Assembly: GCA_029582265.1 (NCBI GenBank) | Contig: CM055816.1 | Span: 7,688,047 to 7,752,046 of the forward strand | Origin: Zoroaster sp. YZ-2022 | Taxonomy: Eukaryota > Echinodermata > Asteroidea > Forcipulatida > Zoroasteridae | Length of the DNA: 64,000 nt | Direction: 5' to 3' | Shown: positions 51,945 through 63,890 of the stretch, piece after piece | Layout: every line of letters starts with the position of its first letter | How positions within the stretch are numbered: the stretch's first letter is position 1 | Notes under the pieces: generated by a model | The model's input: only the letters and a program-made list of their open reading frames with translations | Told to the model about the DNA's origin: nothing | Database searches by the model: none | Made by a program: the position numbers and the translations under genes

Positions 51945-52723
51945 TTGATCAAATGATTTGAATCTTGAGAGGTAAGGTATTTTAAACCCATCGCCACTCC
52001 TTCATCACCCCCAAAATAAACAACTACATATCACCATGGAGGAAGAAAACTTTTTCTTCCTCCATGATATCACCAACCTAAAGCTAGTAAAATAATTAAC
52101 AACCACAAAAAAAAACAAGTTACGAGTGTTTACGTTTACCATTCATACCATTATTATTATTATTATTATTATTTAGTCATAATAGATTTTTACTTGTTCG
52201 GCATTGTTTTGTGTTCGTGAAAACGTTGAATCGTAATATAATACTGAAATATCGAAAGTAGACCTATACCGGTTACAAAATAGCATCGAATCATTAACAA
52301 AATAGCTTTACAGGTACTATATAGGTTTGGTAATGGATTAAAAAAGGGTTTAGTTTCAACATGAAAGCTTACTATTTATAAAGTTGATACCAGTACCTAT
52401 CTTCCTGTGAAATATTTCCCTCTGAAATGCTGTCATCTTCGAGAAAACTGCATCTGAATACCTCCAAAAATGCAACAACTGATTTCGATTGCAACAATCG
52501 AAATTAAAGGATCTATGAAATAGACATTTTAAAACTTAAAAACACAATTCACAACTGTATATTGATGTTGCCACCACTGTTCTGCCTTTTCATTGCAAAG
52601 CTGGGGGTGTTTTGACCATTTTTGTCATTTATGCTAATAAGAATTTGCACATTCATGAGAACTTATGTGATGTCGTCCGAGGCAACAGTGCATAACATTT
52701 GTTTGAATTTCTAGGGATATTGT
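51945..52723. other. Intergenic region of Polinton 2 with perfect hairpin
   Basis: AT-rich spacer between the PolB 3' end and the ATPase start. A perfect 15-bp stem with 2-nt loop (CATGGAGGAAGAAAA) occupies 52035-52066. TTATTATTATTATT near 52150. No gene seen. Confidence 0.55.
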
Positions 52724-55700
52724 TCAAATGTCCAGATAGGTAGTTGACACACCATCCTCAGCAACCTTTCTCTTTGGATAAAAGTAGGTGAAGGCACTTT
52801 TTACTTGGTTGTATGTGAACATGAACGCTCCCTTCATCCTAAATCCTCGGTTGACTCCTTCTCCGGCTTGGCGCGACTGCAGGACGTCTAGGTATTTTTC
52901 CTTTGTGATGTCATTGTTCCGTTTATTTAGTCCTTTGCAGCTTGCTTTGGATGTATCTCCATAACAAAAGTAGGATTTACTACAAGGCCTACGATACCGG
53001 CGCCTTCCCATTCAATCTTGAATAATCCCGGTGTACGCTTATCATATGCGCGGTGTTCTGCTGTATCTTCCCTGGGAAACCAGTTGCTCTTTTCACGCTG
53101 ATACTCGGCAGTCATGTGGGGTTTTGAGATTGTCTCTAGACTATCTCCGGAGATGGCAAGGTAGGCAGAGTCTGTGTCCATTTCGCAGAGTTGAAAATCG
53201 GCCTTGTCGATGTATTTGACGAGGAAGTCATAATAGAACTCTAACATCCGAAGCTTGGCGTATTGGTACACGAAGAATCCAATCTGGATTGGTAGGTTCA
53301 AGTTGATTGATTTCTTTGCAAGCTCAACTTCGTAGAGACCACTTTCATCAAGTTCATGCAAACTGCGAAAATGTGACTTGTTGACGTAACAAGAACTTTC
53401 TTGTGACTGGTGCAGACTTTTACTTGCATATGTTTCTCCTGATTAGTAACTGTCTTGCCGTAGGCTGAGTTGCCTAGCAACTTCATTGTATCTGCCAAGA
53501 TGGCCTTTGTTGGGTCGCTATCACCAGATCGTCGAGCATCGCTTACTGAGTCACCAAATCGCTTGAAGCACGGGTTCTGACCATACTGGATGCACTGATA
53601 CACATGGGTTACTAGTAGACCGTAGGCCATATACCATTTTAACAGGGGTGTTGCGAGAAGGATGCGTGAGCCACACATACTTCCAATGAGACTGCGGCGG
53701 GGTTTATTCATGATGTTGTGCTCTTCCGCAAACTGACGCATGTGCTCTCCAATGTCCTCCCGGCGTATGTCAATGTTTTTGAAGATAGGGGGCATTTCGG
53801 CGAAGTAATCTGTCAAAGCAGGGGGTACTTTGATGTCGCACTCTACCAATCCAAAAAGCGATCCGTCCCTCACACCTTGTAGTATTTGATCCTGCGTCAT
53901 AAACTGTCTATCATGATGCGGAAGTCTCATGGAGTGCACATACCCCCTAGCATCTTGGTTGGTGGACAGAGTATGTAGCCATTCACACTCCCACATCTCC
54001 ACCAGATTGTATCCCTGCACGCGGATATAAGTCGAAATTTCCTCTGTCTTTTGATAGCACTCCTCCCTGGATAACTTTCGCAGCTGGTTGACTTTGGAGG
54101 GGTTTTGTGGACATTGGTGGCCATGCCAAAAGCAACCTTGAAACTGAAAAACAGTGTTTGTTGCCTGACAGTAGCCATCAACTGGGATTTTTCTTTTTCC
54201 TACTCGTTTCTCGGTGTTGTTGTATTGATGGCGGATATGAATGTTCTCGGATACCATCATCCATTGTAACCATTCTCGGGCCATTTCGCCGTGCTTGTGG
54301 CTCCTCGTAAGTTTAAAGTTAGTTTCTTGTTTACGCCTGATGAAAGTACCAGTCGGCATGTCTTGTGTTAGCGACCACAAGTATAGTGCATTTGCGTCGA
54401 ATCCTACGACTTTTCGACAAAGCTTTTGTCCTCCACGAATATATGTTTTATCTTTTTCGTGATGTCGATGGAAGATAATCGACGGTCCGCCGACGATGTT
54501 ATGCTTTATCAGATAATACAAGTCCTTGTTTTTCTCGTCGATAAGAGAAAAGCGATGTCTTCGGGTAGAGTTTGGAACAGGTACCTGCATTGATAATCCG
54601 GGGACTGAGATCGCTGTCTTGAACATATCAAGATTTCTCTCGCGGTAAAAGTGAACATCTTCTCCGTTGCGTTGATAAATGGGGCAACATCTAAGTTGTT
54701 GTACCAAATAAGGAAGTCGCGAAAGGATGTCATGTTTTTTTCCCGCCAAATCAGTGTACAGAATTCGTACTCAGCCTCCGTAATATTGACTCCCTTCAAG
54801 TTACTGTAGAAGGCCTCGTGGGGAGGAAGTTCCGGGTGATTTAGTTTTTCTATGTTCGTCATCCACTCATACGGGAAGAAACCCTTGGTTTCATTGCATT
54901 CGTACGCTTTGAGAAATTTCTCATAGCTGTACCCTGGTGCTAAATAGTTCGAAATGTCTAGGAATTTGAGCATACCTGTAGACATACTCATGTACGATCC
55001 CGCCTTCTTGACTATGTGCTTGAAGTTGTCACCCGCAGCTTCCAGTTCAGTATATAGATGTTTCTTGATCACGTTTAGGTCATACCGCCCACTGTTAAAT
55101 CCAAGCACGGGTAGTTCTCTCAAATACTCCTCAAGCTCCTTCTTTAAAAGTTCTGCCGGTAGTTTTTTACATTTTTTGCGATCTGTGTCATCTTCCTCCT
55201 CACTCGTACCCTCTACCTCGTCTGCGTCACGTTCTTGACCGATCTCCTGCTTCTGAAGTTCAATCAGACCGTCGATCTCCACAAAAACATCTCTGAATGA
55301 TTCTAATACAAGGGTCTCGGCTGCTCGGCTGATGTCGTGTAGATAAGTCACCATTTGAGACACAAGCTGACCTGGATCACCTTCCGTCACAAAGCATTTT
55401 GGGGCTTGGAAGTCGGGAACATTGCTAGCGACACTGACGCTGAGCAACTCATGACGCTGTTCCCAGGTCAGCTTATTGTCCCGACCTCTGTCTGGTCCAT
55501 CTACCTGCTCAAAGTAGCATTCGTAGTCAAACGTAGCCCGGAATGGATAGAATTTGAGTTCATCGTCAACTGTAACCCCATCTTCGTGCAGCTTATCAAA
55601 GATGGTGGGTGGAATGTGAAAAATTCCACCGGGGAACTTGTGTCGTACGTTGACATCACACGTCTGCTGGTGCCGCCGCTGAGCGAAAGACGTGTTGAAT

Positions 55701-57415
55701 ACGACACCACACTTGGAACAGGGATATGCTCTGCTATATTTCTTTAAGTTAGAAATATAGCAAAAGTGTCTCCCGTAGAGATTGATGTACATCGTCTCTG
55801 CGTAGCGACAGTGCGATCGTTCTGATCAACTTTGCGAATGTTTGCAGTTGGTGAGGGGCTCGTCATCATCAGGCCTCGTCTTGCATGACGAGTTCGTAGA
55901 ACTTGAATGTTCAGTTCGAAGATGTTTTCTAAAATTGTCAAGTCCTCCAACGTTACCCCCTTGTTGGTTCGTCTGCCCGTTCTCTCCTCGTACACGTTGG
56001 CTAAGCGATGGGTTGGTCGCTCCAGTGACTCTACTCCCGCACCACGATGCAAGGCCAGGCATCGAAAAGCACAAGTTATCATTATATCGCCGGCCGGTGT
56101 GACGATTCGCGACAAGGGTGACGAGACCTTGGTTATTTGTGACGTGTTGTGGTAGTTGTTCTGGAGCACCAATGAACACCTCGGGCATCTTGTAGACATA
56201 TACGGCCAGGTTGGTTACGGTAGCTACTGTCCATTTGGAGTCTGGTCGTTTCTGTCTCAGCACTTCCAGGATGTCCAGATCGTGTAACTTTTACAAAATT
56301 GTTCAAAGTCTGCCTGGGATCCTATGGTCACGGGAACTGGAAAAAATCCAGCATTGTTACTGCTTGCATGAAAGTAACGTAAATCCCCATTGTCGGTGTG
56401 GCGTAAAACAAAACCAAATGAAATATTGATTTTCACTCGACAGTTGAAAATGTCAAAGATGCTGAGTAGGGTTCTAGGCACATCTACTTCCCGCCCTACC
56501 AATCGGATGTTGTACGTATCCAGTATGCGCCCAGTCAAGTGGTGGGTCCTAATACTTCGCCAATTGTCTCTTTCCACACGAGATAAGCTGTTTTCAGAGT
56601 TCGGATATTCCACAGGATCCTCCTTTAGCATATCGTCATCAGATTGCGGTCGCTCTGGCTCGGGCACTGGTTGAACTGACTGAATTGATTGCTTCATCTC
56701 ACCATCACTGCCATGCTTTAATTTGAAGTGACGTCGCATGGAGTAAGGTCGCGAGAACACCTTACCACATTTTTGGCAGCGGCGTGAGTCTACGGTGGAA
56801 TGATTAAGTTTAGCAGAGGAAGGTGATTTGTCGCGGCGTGGGTGCATGGAGGAATGTATAAGTTCAGGGGAGGAAGAACGTTGGTCGTGAGAGGTTGATG
56901 ACTGGTCCCAATTTACAGGTGTTGTTGATGGTGCTCGTTGATGCACACTCTGCTTATGTTTTCTCAGCATGTCGAAACTTTTAAAAGTCTTACCACACTT
57001 TGAACAGGGCACACTTTACCCCTCACGGCCAGTTTTAGGTGGTGGACTCGTACCAGGCTGGGATCGAGGTTGTAGATTGCCGGTGGGCACTTGGTGTGGG
57101 ATTGTGGACTCGTACCAGGCTGGGGTCGAGGTTGTAGATTGCCGGTGGGCACTTGGTGGTGGGATTGAGGGTGGAACGAGGTTTTTGAACCCCGGTGTTA
57201 CTGGCTCGGTGTTGGATGTCTTGATGTTGTTTCATGACGTCCAAACGGTGGAAATGCTTTCCGCAGGTAGGACAAGTTATGGGTTGAGCTCGGGTGTGCG
57301 TCAGCTGATGACGACGGAGTGTGAATCTACGGGTAAATGATTTGGTACAAGTTGTGCACTCGTAACGATGACCAATCTTCTTCATACCGGCACCACTCTG
57401 TAAAGTATTGGTGAT
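52724..57415 (-). pseudogene. polB: Zinc-finger protein-primed PolB, broken by about six frameshifts
   Basis: From the 5' side: four C2H2 fingers (YECTTCTKSF, ITCPTCGKHF, PCSKCGKTF, RCQKCGKVF), the N-terminal Polinton PolB region (NWRSIRT..., INISFGFVLRH), a cysteine-containing block (YNDNLCF) split between frames, exonuclease motifs (ATFDYECYF, LGFNSGRYDLNVI, YNNLDVAPF), motif A (GFDANALYLW), a GCFWHGHQC endonuclease-like insert, motif B (LLGNSAYGK), motif C (CEMDTDS) and the C-terminus. Breaks near 57020, 56260, 56065, 55790, 54600-54750, 53360 and 52950. An acceptor-like TTTATTTTATTTCAG ends at 57416, so the 5' exon may lie upstream. A 63-bp duplication at ~57040-57170 expands the finger linker. 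Confidence 0.9.
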
Positions 57416-57814
57416 CTGAAATAAAATAAAAGAGATTGCCATTGTTATTAAAGACAATTTTTTGTAACGTTTTACAAGCAAAGAGATTGCGTAAGATAAG
57501 CCCTCCTCGATAACACGGACTTACTGCCTTATCACTACAAAATTAGACTTTTTTAGCTAAACACCATCCAACGGATGGTCCGAAACGTGAAATACACGCA
57601 TCGCATTATTTACACAGATTCGGTTTTACACATCCCTGATTAACGAAGGAGTAAATATGTACACCATAAAACAAAATTGTGAAATGTAAATTGTGTTTTA
57701 ATAAGCAGTGGATGTTTCAATGTAACGTGAGAAAACTTTGGTAAATGGGTATATCACATTACTGGTTTTAGGATGAAAGCACTCATTTAAATCATTTAGT
57801 TATTAAGCACGTTC
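57416..57814. other. Spacer or intron between repeat protein and PolB
   Basis: AT-rich with no coding character. If the repeat exon is spliced to PolB this is the bulk of a 476-bp intron (57416-57891). Confidence 0.45.
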
Positions 57815-58359
57815 TTATGTAGGAATATTCTGCGAGATGAAAAAAAATAATAATAATAATAAAATAAAAAAATAAAAATAAAAGTACTCACTTTCTCGTA
57901 TGCCTCGTCTTCCCAAGTCTTGATGGTTTCAAGCTGACTAGGCGTGTAGTCTGGACTTGCCTGGACTTGTTCGTAGATCTCGTCTGCCCAACCCTGAATA
58001 GTTTCAAGCTGACTGGGCGTGTAGTCTGGACTTGCCTGGACTTGTTCGTAGATCTCGTCTGCCCAACCCTGAATAGTTTCAAGCTGACTGGGCGTGTAGT
58101 CTGGACTTGCCTGGACTTGTTCGTAGATCTCGTCTGCACAACCCTGAATAGTTTCAAGCTGACTGGGCGTGTAGTCTGGACTTGCCTGGACTTGTTCGTA
58201 GATCTCGTCTGCCCAACCCTGAATAGTTTCAAGCTGACTGGGCGTGTAGTCTGGACTTGGCTGGACTTGTTCGTAGATCTCGTCTGCCCAACCCTGGATA
58301 ATGTCAAGCTGACTGGCCGTGTAGTCTGGGCTTTCCCAAGGTTGGCTCTGGTGAGCCAT
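57815..58359 (-). CDS. Protein of six 25-aa repeats, with intron
   Basis: Starting at MAHQSQ (58359), six tandem repeats of the pattern SPDYTPSQLETIQGWADEIY plus EQVQA fill exon 1 to 57892. The frame then meets GTGAGT (57891-57886), a good splice donor. A pyrimidine tract and CAG ending at 57830 give a 62-bp intron and a stop after four more residues (160 aa); the alternative acceptor at 57416 would join in phase to the PolB zinc-finger exon. Repeat units are 75 bp at DNA level and nearly identical, so recently amplified or homogenised. No known domain; acidic and probably helical. It reads inward from the right TIR. Confidence 0.6.
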
Positions 58360-58531
58360 GATGAAATCAAGATGCTGATCCTTCCGCGGACGAACGTCTT
58401 GGCGCAATGGTATCACAGCGTAATGTAGACTCAACAGCAACGACTCTTCATAATGTCTCAAGGCACGCCCAGACCCCCTTATAAACCCCTCAAAGTAGAG
58501 GAAGAAAGCTCTGCTTTGTATGTACAGCATA

Positions 58532-58780
58532 TCTCAAGACGATAACATAATTGAAGTTGTTTCAAGATGCTTGTTTTGGTTATTCCTAGGGCAACCAAGA
58601 TGAAAGATGGCACAACATGTATTGTTTCAAACCTTTCCTCAATTATAGTCAAACGTGTTTGTTTTGGTTATTCCTAGGGCAACCATGATGAAAAGATGCT
58701 ACATGTCTTACAATGTTTTGTTGGTAGGTTAATTAAATTATCTTTTGTTTAAATAATTGACGTTAATAACGTGTCAAGAC
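58532..58780. other. Upstream region of the repeat gene
   Basis: Contains a direct repeat, TTGTTTTGGTTATTCCTAGG with the following GCAACCA, at ~58571 and ~58659 (88 bp apart), possibly regulatory. A CGTTAATAACGTGTCAAGAC next to the TIR resembles the module near 43.91 kb. Confidence 0.5.
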
Positions 58781-59215
58781 GATCAAGCTTCGCGCACTGT
58801 CTGCTTGAACAAAAATTTCCTTTTGTCCACACGTATCTATTCATCGTACGTTTCTCTGTACACGCTGGTCGTGGATAGTCACTCAGCCAGAACACCTTTG
58901 TTCGCCTACTCTCAAAATGGCGGTGTACCAAAATGCGCACCACTGCACCACGGCACCACACAAAATGTGCACAACGGCACACAATAGGGGTGCACCATTT
59001 CACACAATAGAACTGCACCATGTAACACAATGGGTGCACCATTTCACACAATAGAACTGCACCATGTAACACAATGGGTGCACCATTTCACACAATAGAA
59101 CTGCACCATGTAACACAATGGGTGCACCATTTCACACAATAGAACTGCACCATGTAACACAATAGAAGTGCACTGCACATTAAATAGGGGTGCACTTTAC
59201 ACATTATACACTACT
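58781..59215 (-). repeat. Polinton 2 right TIR (435 bp)
   Basis: Inverse of 43196-43630, including the 44-bp repeats (about 58983-59158). Followed by the target duplicate CACATT (59216-59221). Small differences from the left TIR (for example GCCGTTGTGC against GCCGTGGTGC) are visible. Confidence 0.93.
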
Positions 59216-59830
59216 CACATTGAACTGAGATCGCATGGTTTCTTACTGAAGAGATTAAGTTCGCTTCGTTAGATTCTTGGAGTTACTTTAACGTTAGATC
59301 ACAATTTTCTGTTGGATAAAGCACCGACCGTCTTTGACTTGTCTTTGGCCGACTCTTTACGTGAACATCTGACCGTCAGCAACACGGCTACGTAGCCTAC
59401 ATGGAACTTTCTAGTACGACTAGTCGGCATCGTTTTCATATAGGCCTACCGTCTTTGTGACTTGGCCATTTTTTCTTTGAACCAGACCATTCAATTGTTC
59501 TCCCTTATTTGCTGGTCTTTACGCAATTATTTTCGGTTGGAGATTTATTTTCAAGCGGTGGAACACCACGGAGTTCACATTGAACTGAGATCGCATGGTT
59601 TCTTACTGAAGAGATTAACTTCGCTTCGTTCGATTCTTGGACAAGTTGGAGTTAATTTAACGTTAGATCACAATTTTCTGTTGGATAGGGCCTATAGCAT
59701 AGTGCGACTAGTCGGCATCGTTTTCATACCGTCTTTGTGACTTTGGCCGTCTCTTCTTTACGTGAACGTCTGAACGTCAGCAACACGGCTACATAGCATA
59801 GGCCTACACGGAGTTCTAGTGCGACTAACG
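59216..59830. repeat. Tandem host repeat carrying the Polinton 2 empty site
   Basis: 59216-~59460 (right flank of Polinton 2) and 59576-~59830 are two copies of the same sequence (GAACTGAGATCGCATGGTTT...). The second copy is preceded by ACCACGGAGTTCACATT (ending 59581), the uninterrupted counterpart of the left flank (43.08-43.195 kb), so CACATT at 59576-59581 is the unoccupied target. Confidence 0.9.
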
Positions 59831-61849
59831 TTATGTCATGTATGTTACGTTAGTCGGCATCGTTTTCATACCGTCTTTGTGACTTTGGCCGACTCGATCT
59901 TCTTTACGTGCTGACTCTTCTTTACGTGAATATTTTGACATCACTCAGGCATGTCAGGAGGCTAGGCTACTACTTACTAGGCTACTTGAACTAGCATGAC
60001 TGACTGAGTGTTAGGCCCTAAAGCCGGGCCTACATAACTGTAGCCTACCATGACCACCGTCTCACAGGTTAACAGTGGGCTTCCAGGACCGTCCGCTGCA
60101 CTGGGTGAGTCTGGCAGTACCTTTTGCGTGCCACAACCTGTTCTTGTCAGAACAACCGGGGTTGACTTTGTTAGTTAGGGCCAGGCAGTTTGTTCATGTC
60201 ATGAGCCTAATGTTTGCATTATTGATTCAGGGTCAGATAATGTTGTCAGTGCCGTGGCCTCATACTAGTCATGCTGGTAAGGCCTAGTACTGTAGTGGCA
60301 TTAGTGGGCTTGCCTTATACATGTTATAGTACTAGGTTAGTTCCGTTGGGCCTAACGTTTGTAGCAATTTTTCAGTTAACACAAGTCACAATGCCAGCCG
60401 ATAGTTTCGGTGCATTGGCTGGTTTGGCTGGAGGTAGGCTTACAATTAGGCATAGGCCTACATGCATTTTATTTGTCTAACGTTAGCCATGCCCATGATG
60501 CTTGTTTAATGAATAATAATGTATCCTCTCTGACTGCTGACTCTGCATGCTCTGAGGATTTCAATACAGGTAGCCTAGGCCTAGGGGCCTAAATAGGCTA
60601 CACTATCATGACTATATTATATAACAGTTAGGCCTACCCTGTATCAGCCTCAGTAATAGGCCTAATAGCCTATCTAGGGCCTATAAATAAAATCACAAAT
60701 TACACAATCATGACAATTAATCACTTGAGCTGAAACTTTCTTCGAAATGCATATTTATTTATCCATGAAGTATGTATGCATAATGACCTTTATTAATCAT
60801 TACAATCACTGAAAAGTGCCAAATTCAGCCTTGTGTAAACTACATAGGCCCTATCACTAACTTAAGTTAGTGTAAGTGAAAGAGGTCAAATTTAGCCTCA
60901 AGTGTAAACTAAATATAGCCTATGTGGTGAAAATAACAAGATGGTTCAAACATCTGTGCTCATTTTTAGTTATTAACTCTTTCTACCCTGAATTATTTCA
61001 CGTGTAGGCAGGCCTAGGGCTAGGCCCCTATGGATGGAATTGTTTTTATTATTGTATTTGTAATTTGGTACTGTCAACAATCAAGGTCAAATGTGGAAAT
61101 AATAAAATAATCTGTTTATCTTTTGCCAATTGAAGGGGGGTAAAGTATTTAAAAAAAAGGTTATTATGGCTCACTGGGTGTGAATGTTGTGATGGGGATC
61201 ATCTTGGATTATCCATAATGCATTACTCAGAATAAATATCAATAATTATGCAAGTTATTGCTTGTCAAATATACATCGTATGGCAAACAAAAGTGGTTTG
61301 TTTATGTCAAAATATGTCAGGGCATAATAATATTACTCATAATGCCTTGTAATGCCCTAGTTATTTAACAACAACAAAAAATCATAATTTGGAACCTTGA
61401 TACAACATACTGTATATTGTTTCTGTTGGGCAATTATATAAACAATCAAGGTCCAGTGTGGGAATTTTTAATAATTCGTTTATCACATCCATGATAAAAC
61501 GCATTATTCACCGCGTGCAGTGTGCACGGCGCCAGCTATCCAGCTGGTGGTAACCATGGTGCATACGTATGTCAACAGTGTAGTTTTCTTGGGTTGTTGC
61601 CAATTTGTGTTCTTGGGTTGCAGAAACTTTGTACAAAACAATTTAGAGCGCCTACATGTATTTACATCAAGGCGGGAATTCCACACACAAATAAATCCCC
61701 ACACCACCTTCGTCAAAGGTTCCTGTGCCTTTTGCTAAACCTGCCCTTTGAAAGCATTTGTATAAGGGGCATTAATTTGTTGGGAAGAGGACTACCACTG
61801 CCTCGGGTTCGGTGAAATTAGTCTGTATAAATATTTTAAGTAAGCTAAA
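59831..61849. other. GGCCTA-rich host DNA, no gene seen
   Basis: Many TAGGCCTA-type words, then AT-rich sequence. 61.48-61.56 kb resembles 42.78-42.84 kb (CATGATAAAA...GGCGCC). Short frames (for example 60075-60287, 61522-61815) have no recognised motif. Confidence 0.5.
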
Positions 61850-62446
61850 TTAGGGCTGTGCCGGGTGTCCGAATACCCGAACGGAACGGTCATTACCGGG
61901 TTCAATTTATCGGTTACAATTACCCATAAACATTTCGGACTTAACATTTAGGCGGTGCAAACGTGGATCTGTGACTCTTGAACAATGCACTTGTACAGAC
62001 AGTTATCTTTAAATTCAAGAGATTACACTCCAATAAAGGAAAGAGCGATAGTTTGGTATCCTCTGTTTTATTAAGTCAATTGGTTACCATTTAGAGTACA
62101 TGCATTTGTAAGCCACCGGTGGCATGTTTTCAACAATAATGAAAACGGGTATCCGAAGTTTCCTGATTTCGGGTATCCGAAGTTTCCTGATTTCGGGTAT
62201 CCAGTTAAAAAAAAAAAAAATTAATAAATTTATTTAAAAAAAAAAAATTAAAAATAAAAATTAAAAATAAAATTAAAAAATTAAAAAAATTAAAAATAAT
62301 AAAATAAATAAATAAATAAAAAAAAATTAAAATAAAATAAAAAATTTAAAATAAAAAATTTAAAAAAAATTAATAATAATAAATAAATAGGCCTAAATAA
62401 TTTTTTTTTTAAATAATAATAAAAATAAAATAATAAATAAATTTTA

Positions 62447-62480
<34 letters not shown>

Positions 62481-62483
62481 CCC
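61850..62483. repeat. Tandem GGGTATCCGAAGTTTCCTGA and A/T low-complexity tract
   Basis: The start TTAGGGCTGTGCCGGGTGTC looks like a hAT-type terminus, but no matching right end was found. Three copies of GGGTATCCGAAGTTTCCTGA or its start occur near 62148-62205, followed by ~270 bp of A/T-only low complexity. Confidence 0.55.
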
Positions 62484-63890
62484 GAAAACTGTGCCTAATA
62501 CCCACTTGTTCAGGTGGAGCTAAGTAATATTCCAACCGTTTGTACAAGCGGTGGAAACACTTGGGGTAGTTTTATGAATGATAATTGGTATTTTAAACTT
62601 TCACCTGTCATGATAAGCTTTACTTTACAATAATGGTTTGGGGGTAAGCCTGCACGATTTGGATACTTTATTGGTGGTAAGCATGCAAAGCATGCAAAGC
62701 ATGCCTCATGTTTTGTGGCAAGTGTGCCAAGTTTTCTGAGCAAGCATGCCCCTACTTTTTCTGGCAAGTGTGCCAAGTATATCAAACATGCCCCATTTTT
62801 GACGTGGCACGTGTGCCAAGTTTTTCTGGGCAAGCATGCCCCTAAATTTTCTGGCAAGTATATCAAGCATGCCCCAATTTTGTGGCAAGTGTGCCAAGTT
62901 TTTCTGGGCAAGCATGCCCCATTTTTGTGGCAAGCCTGCCAAGTTTTGGGGCAAGTAGGCCCGTTAAGTATAGTTATTGGGCTGTTTATAATGCTGGACT
63001 TTTGCCCAATTTGGTAAATGGTCAAAGTGTGTCGAAATAAATACAGTGGTTCAACTGTGCCACAAGTCACAATGTTTCTTTACTTGTATTTCTGTGAGCT
63101 GTCCGAGAATAATGTATTAATATTTGGACAGTTGATAGAATCTTTAGTGATCCATTTGTAACATCTATTAACATCTAATAAATAAAAAAATAAAAAAAAC
63201 GAAAACTGTGCCTAGCACCCGCTTGTTCAGGTGGAGCTAAGTAATATTCCAACCGTCTGTACAAGCGGTGGAAACACTCGGAGTAGTTTTATGAATGATA
63301 ATTGGTATTTTAAACTTTCACCTGTCATGTTACGCTTTACTTTACAATAATGGTTTGGGGTAAGCCTGCACGATTTGGATACTTTATTGGTGGTAAGCAT
63401 GCAAAGCATGCCTCATGTTTTGTAAGCAGTGTGCCAAGTTTTCTGGGCAAGCATGCCCTACTTTTCTGGCAAGTGTGCCAAGTATATCAAACATGCCCCA
63501 TTTTTGACGTGGCATGTGTGCCAAGTTTTTCTGGGCAAGCATGCCCCTAAATTTTCTGGCAAGTGTACCAAGTATATCAAGCATGCCCCAATTTTGTGGC
63601 AAGTGTGCTAAGTTTTTTCTGGGCAAGCATGCCCCATTTTTGTGGCAAGCCTGCCAAGTTTTGGGGCAAGTAGGCCCGTTAAGTATAGTTATTGGGCTGT
63701 TTATAATGCTGGACTTTTGCCCAATTTGGTAAATGGTCAAAGTGTGTCGAAATAAATACAGTGGTTCAACTGTGCCACAAGTCACAATGTTTCTTTACTT
63801 GTATTTCTGTGAGCTGTCCGAGAATAATGTATAAATATTTGGACAGCTGATAGAATCTTTAGTGATCCATTTGTAACATCTATTAACATT
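62484..63890. repeat. 717-bp tandem duplication with internal minisatellite
   Basis: Two copies (about 62484-63180 and 63201-63888; anchor GTGCCTA at 62491 and 63208). Each holds a ~37-bp minisatellite with GGCAAGTGTGCCAAG and GGGCAAGCATGCCCC, both hairpin-prone. The frames seen on both strands are by-products of the repeats. Confidence 0.85.

Larger units (their letters stand above)
43196..59215. mobile_element. Polinton 2: decayed Maverick element, 16,020 bp, 6-bp TSD
   Basis: Begins AGTAGTGTATAATG and ends with its inverse; CACATT duplicates flank it (43190-43195, 59216-59221). Content: WW-PC4 protein, Cys-motif protein, adenain-type protease, MCP, basic core-like protein, minor capsid protein, integrase with chromodomain, two conserved small proteins, packaging ATPase, zinc-finger PolB and a repeat protein. 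At least a dozen frame breaks hit the six hallmark genes. More GC-rich than Polinton 1 and a different lineage. Confidence 0.95.

Noticed and set aside
57967..58428. Plus-strand 153-aa repeat protein
   Set aside because: Complement of the 75-bp repeat; the minus-strand frame has a sensible start, a splice donor and inward orientation from the TIR like other Polinton genes.
43196..59215. Frame breaks of Polinton 2 as sequencing errors
   Set aside because: A dozen or more breaks concentrated in this element, outside homopolymers too, while Polinton 1 genes of similar size are clean in the same assembly.
61850..62520. Complete hAT element starting TTAGGGCTGTGCCGGG
   Set aside because: Only a left-like end; no matching inverse terminus or 8-bp duplication found.
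62290..63785. Proteins at the right end rich in ACHKNGACLPRK-like repeats
   Set aside because: Translation of the ~37-bp minisatellite and A/T low-complexity tracts; open on both strands.
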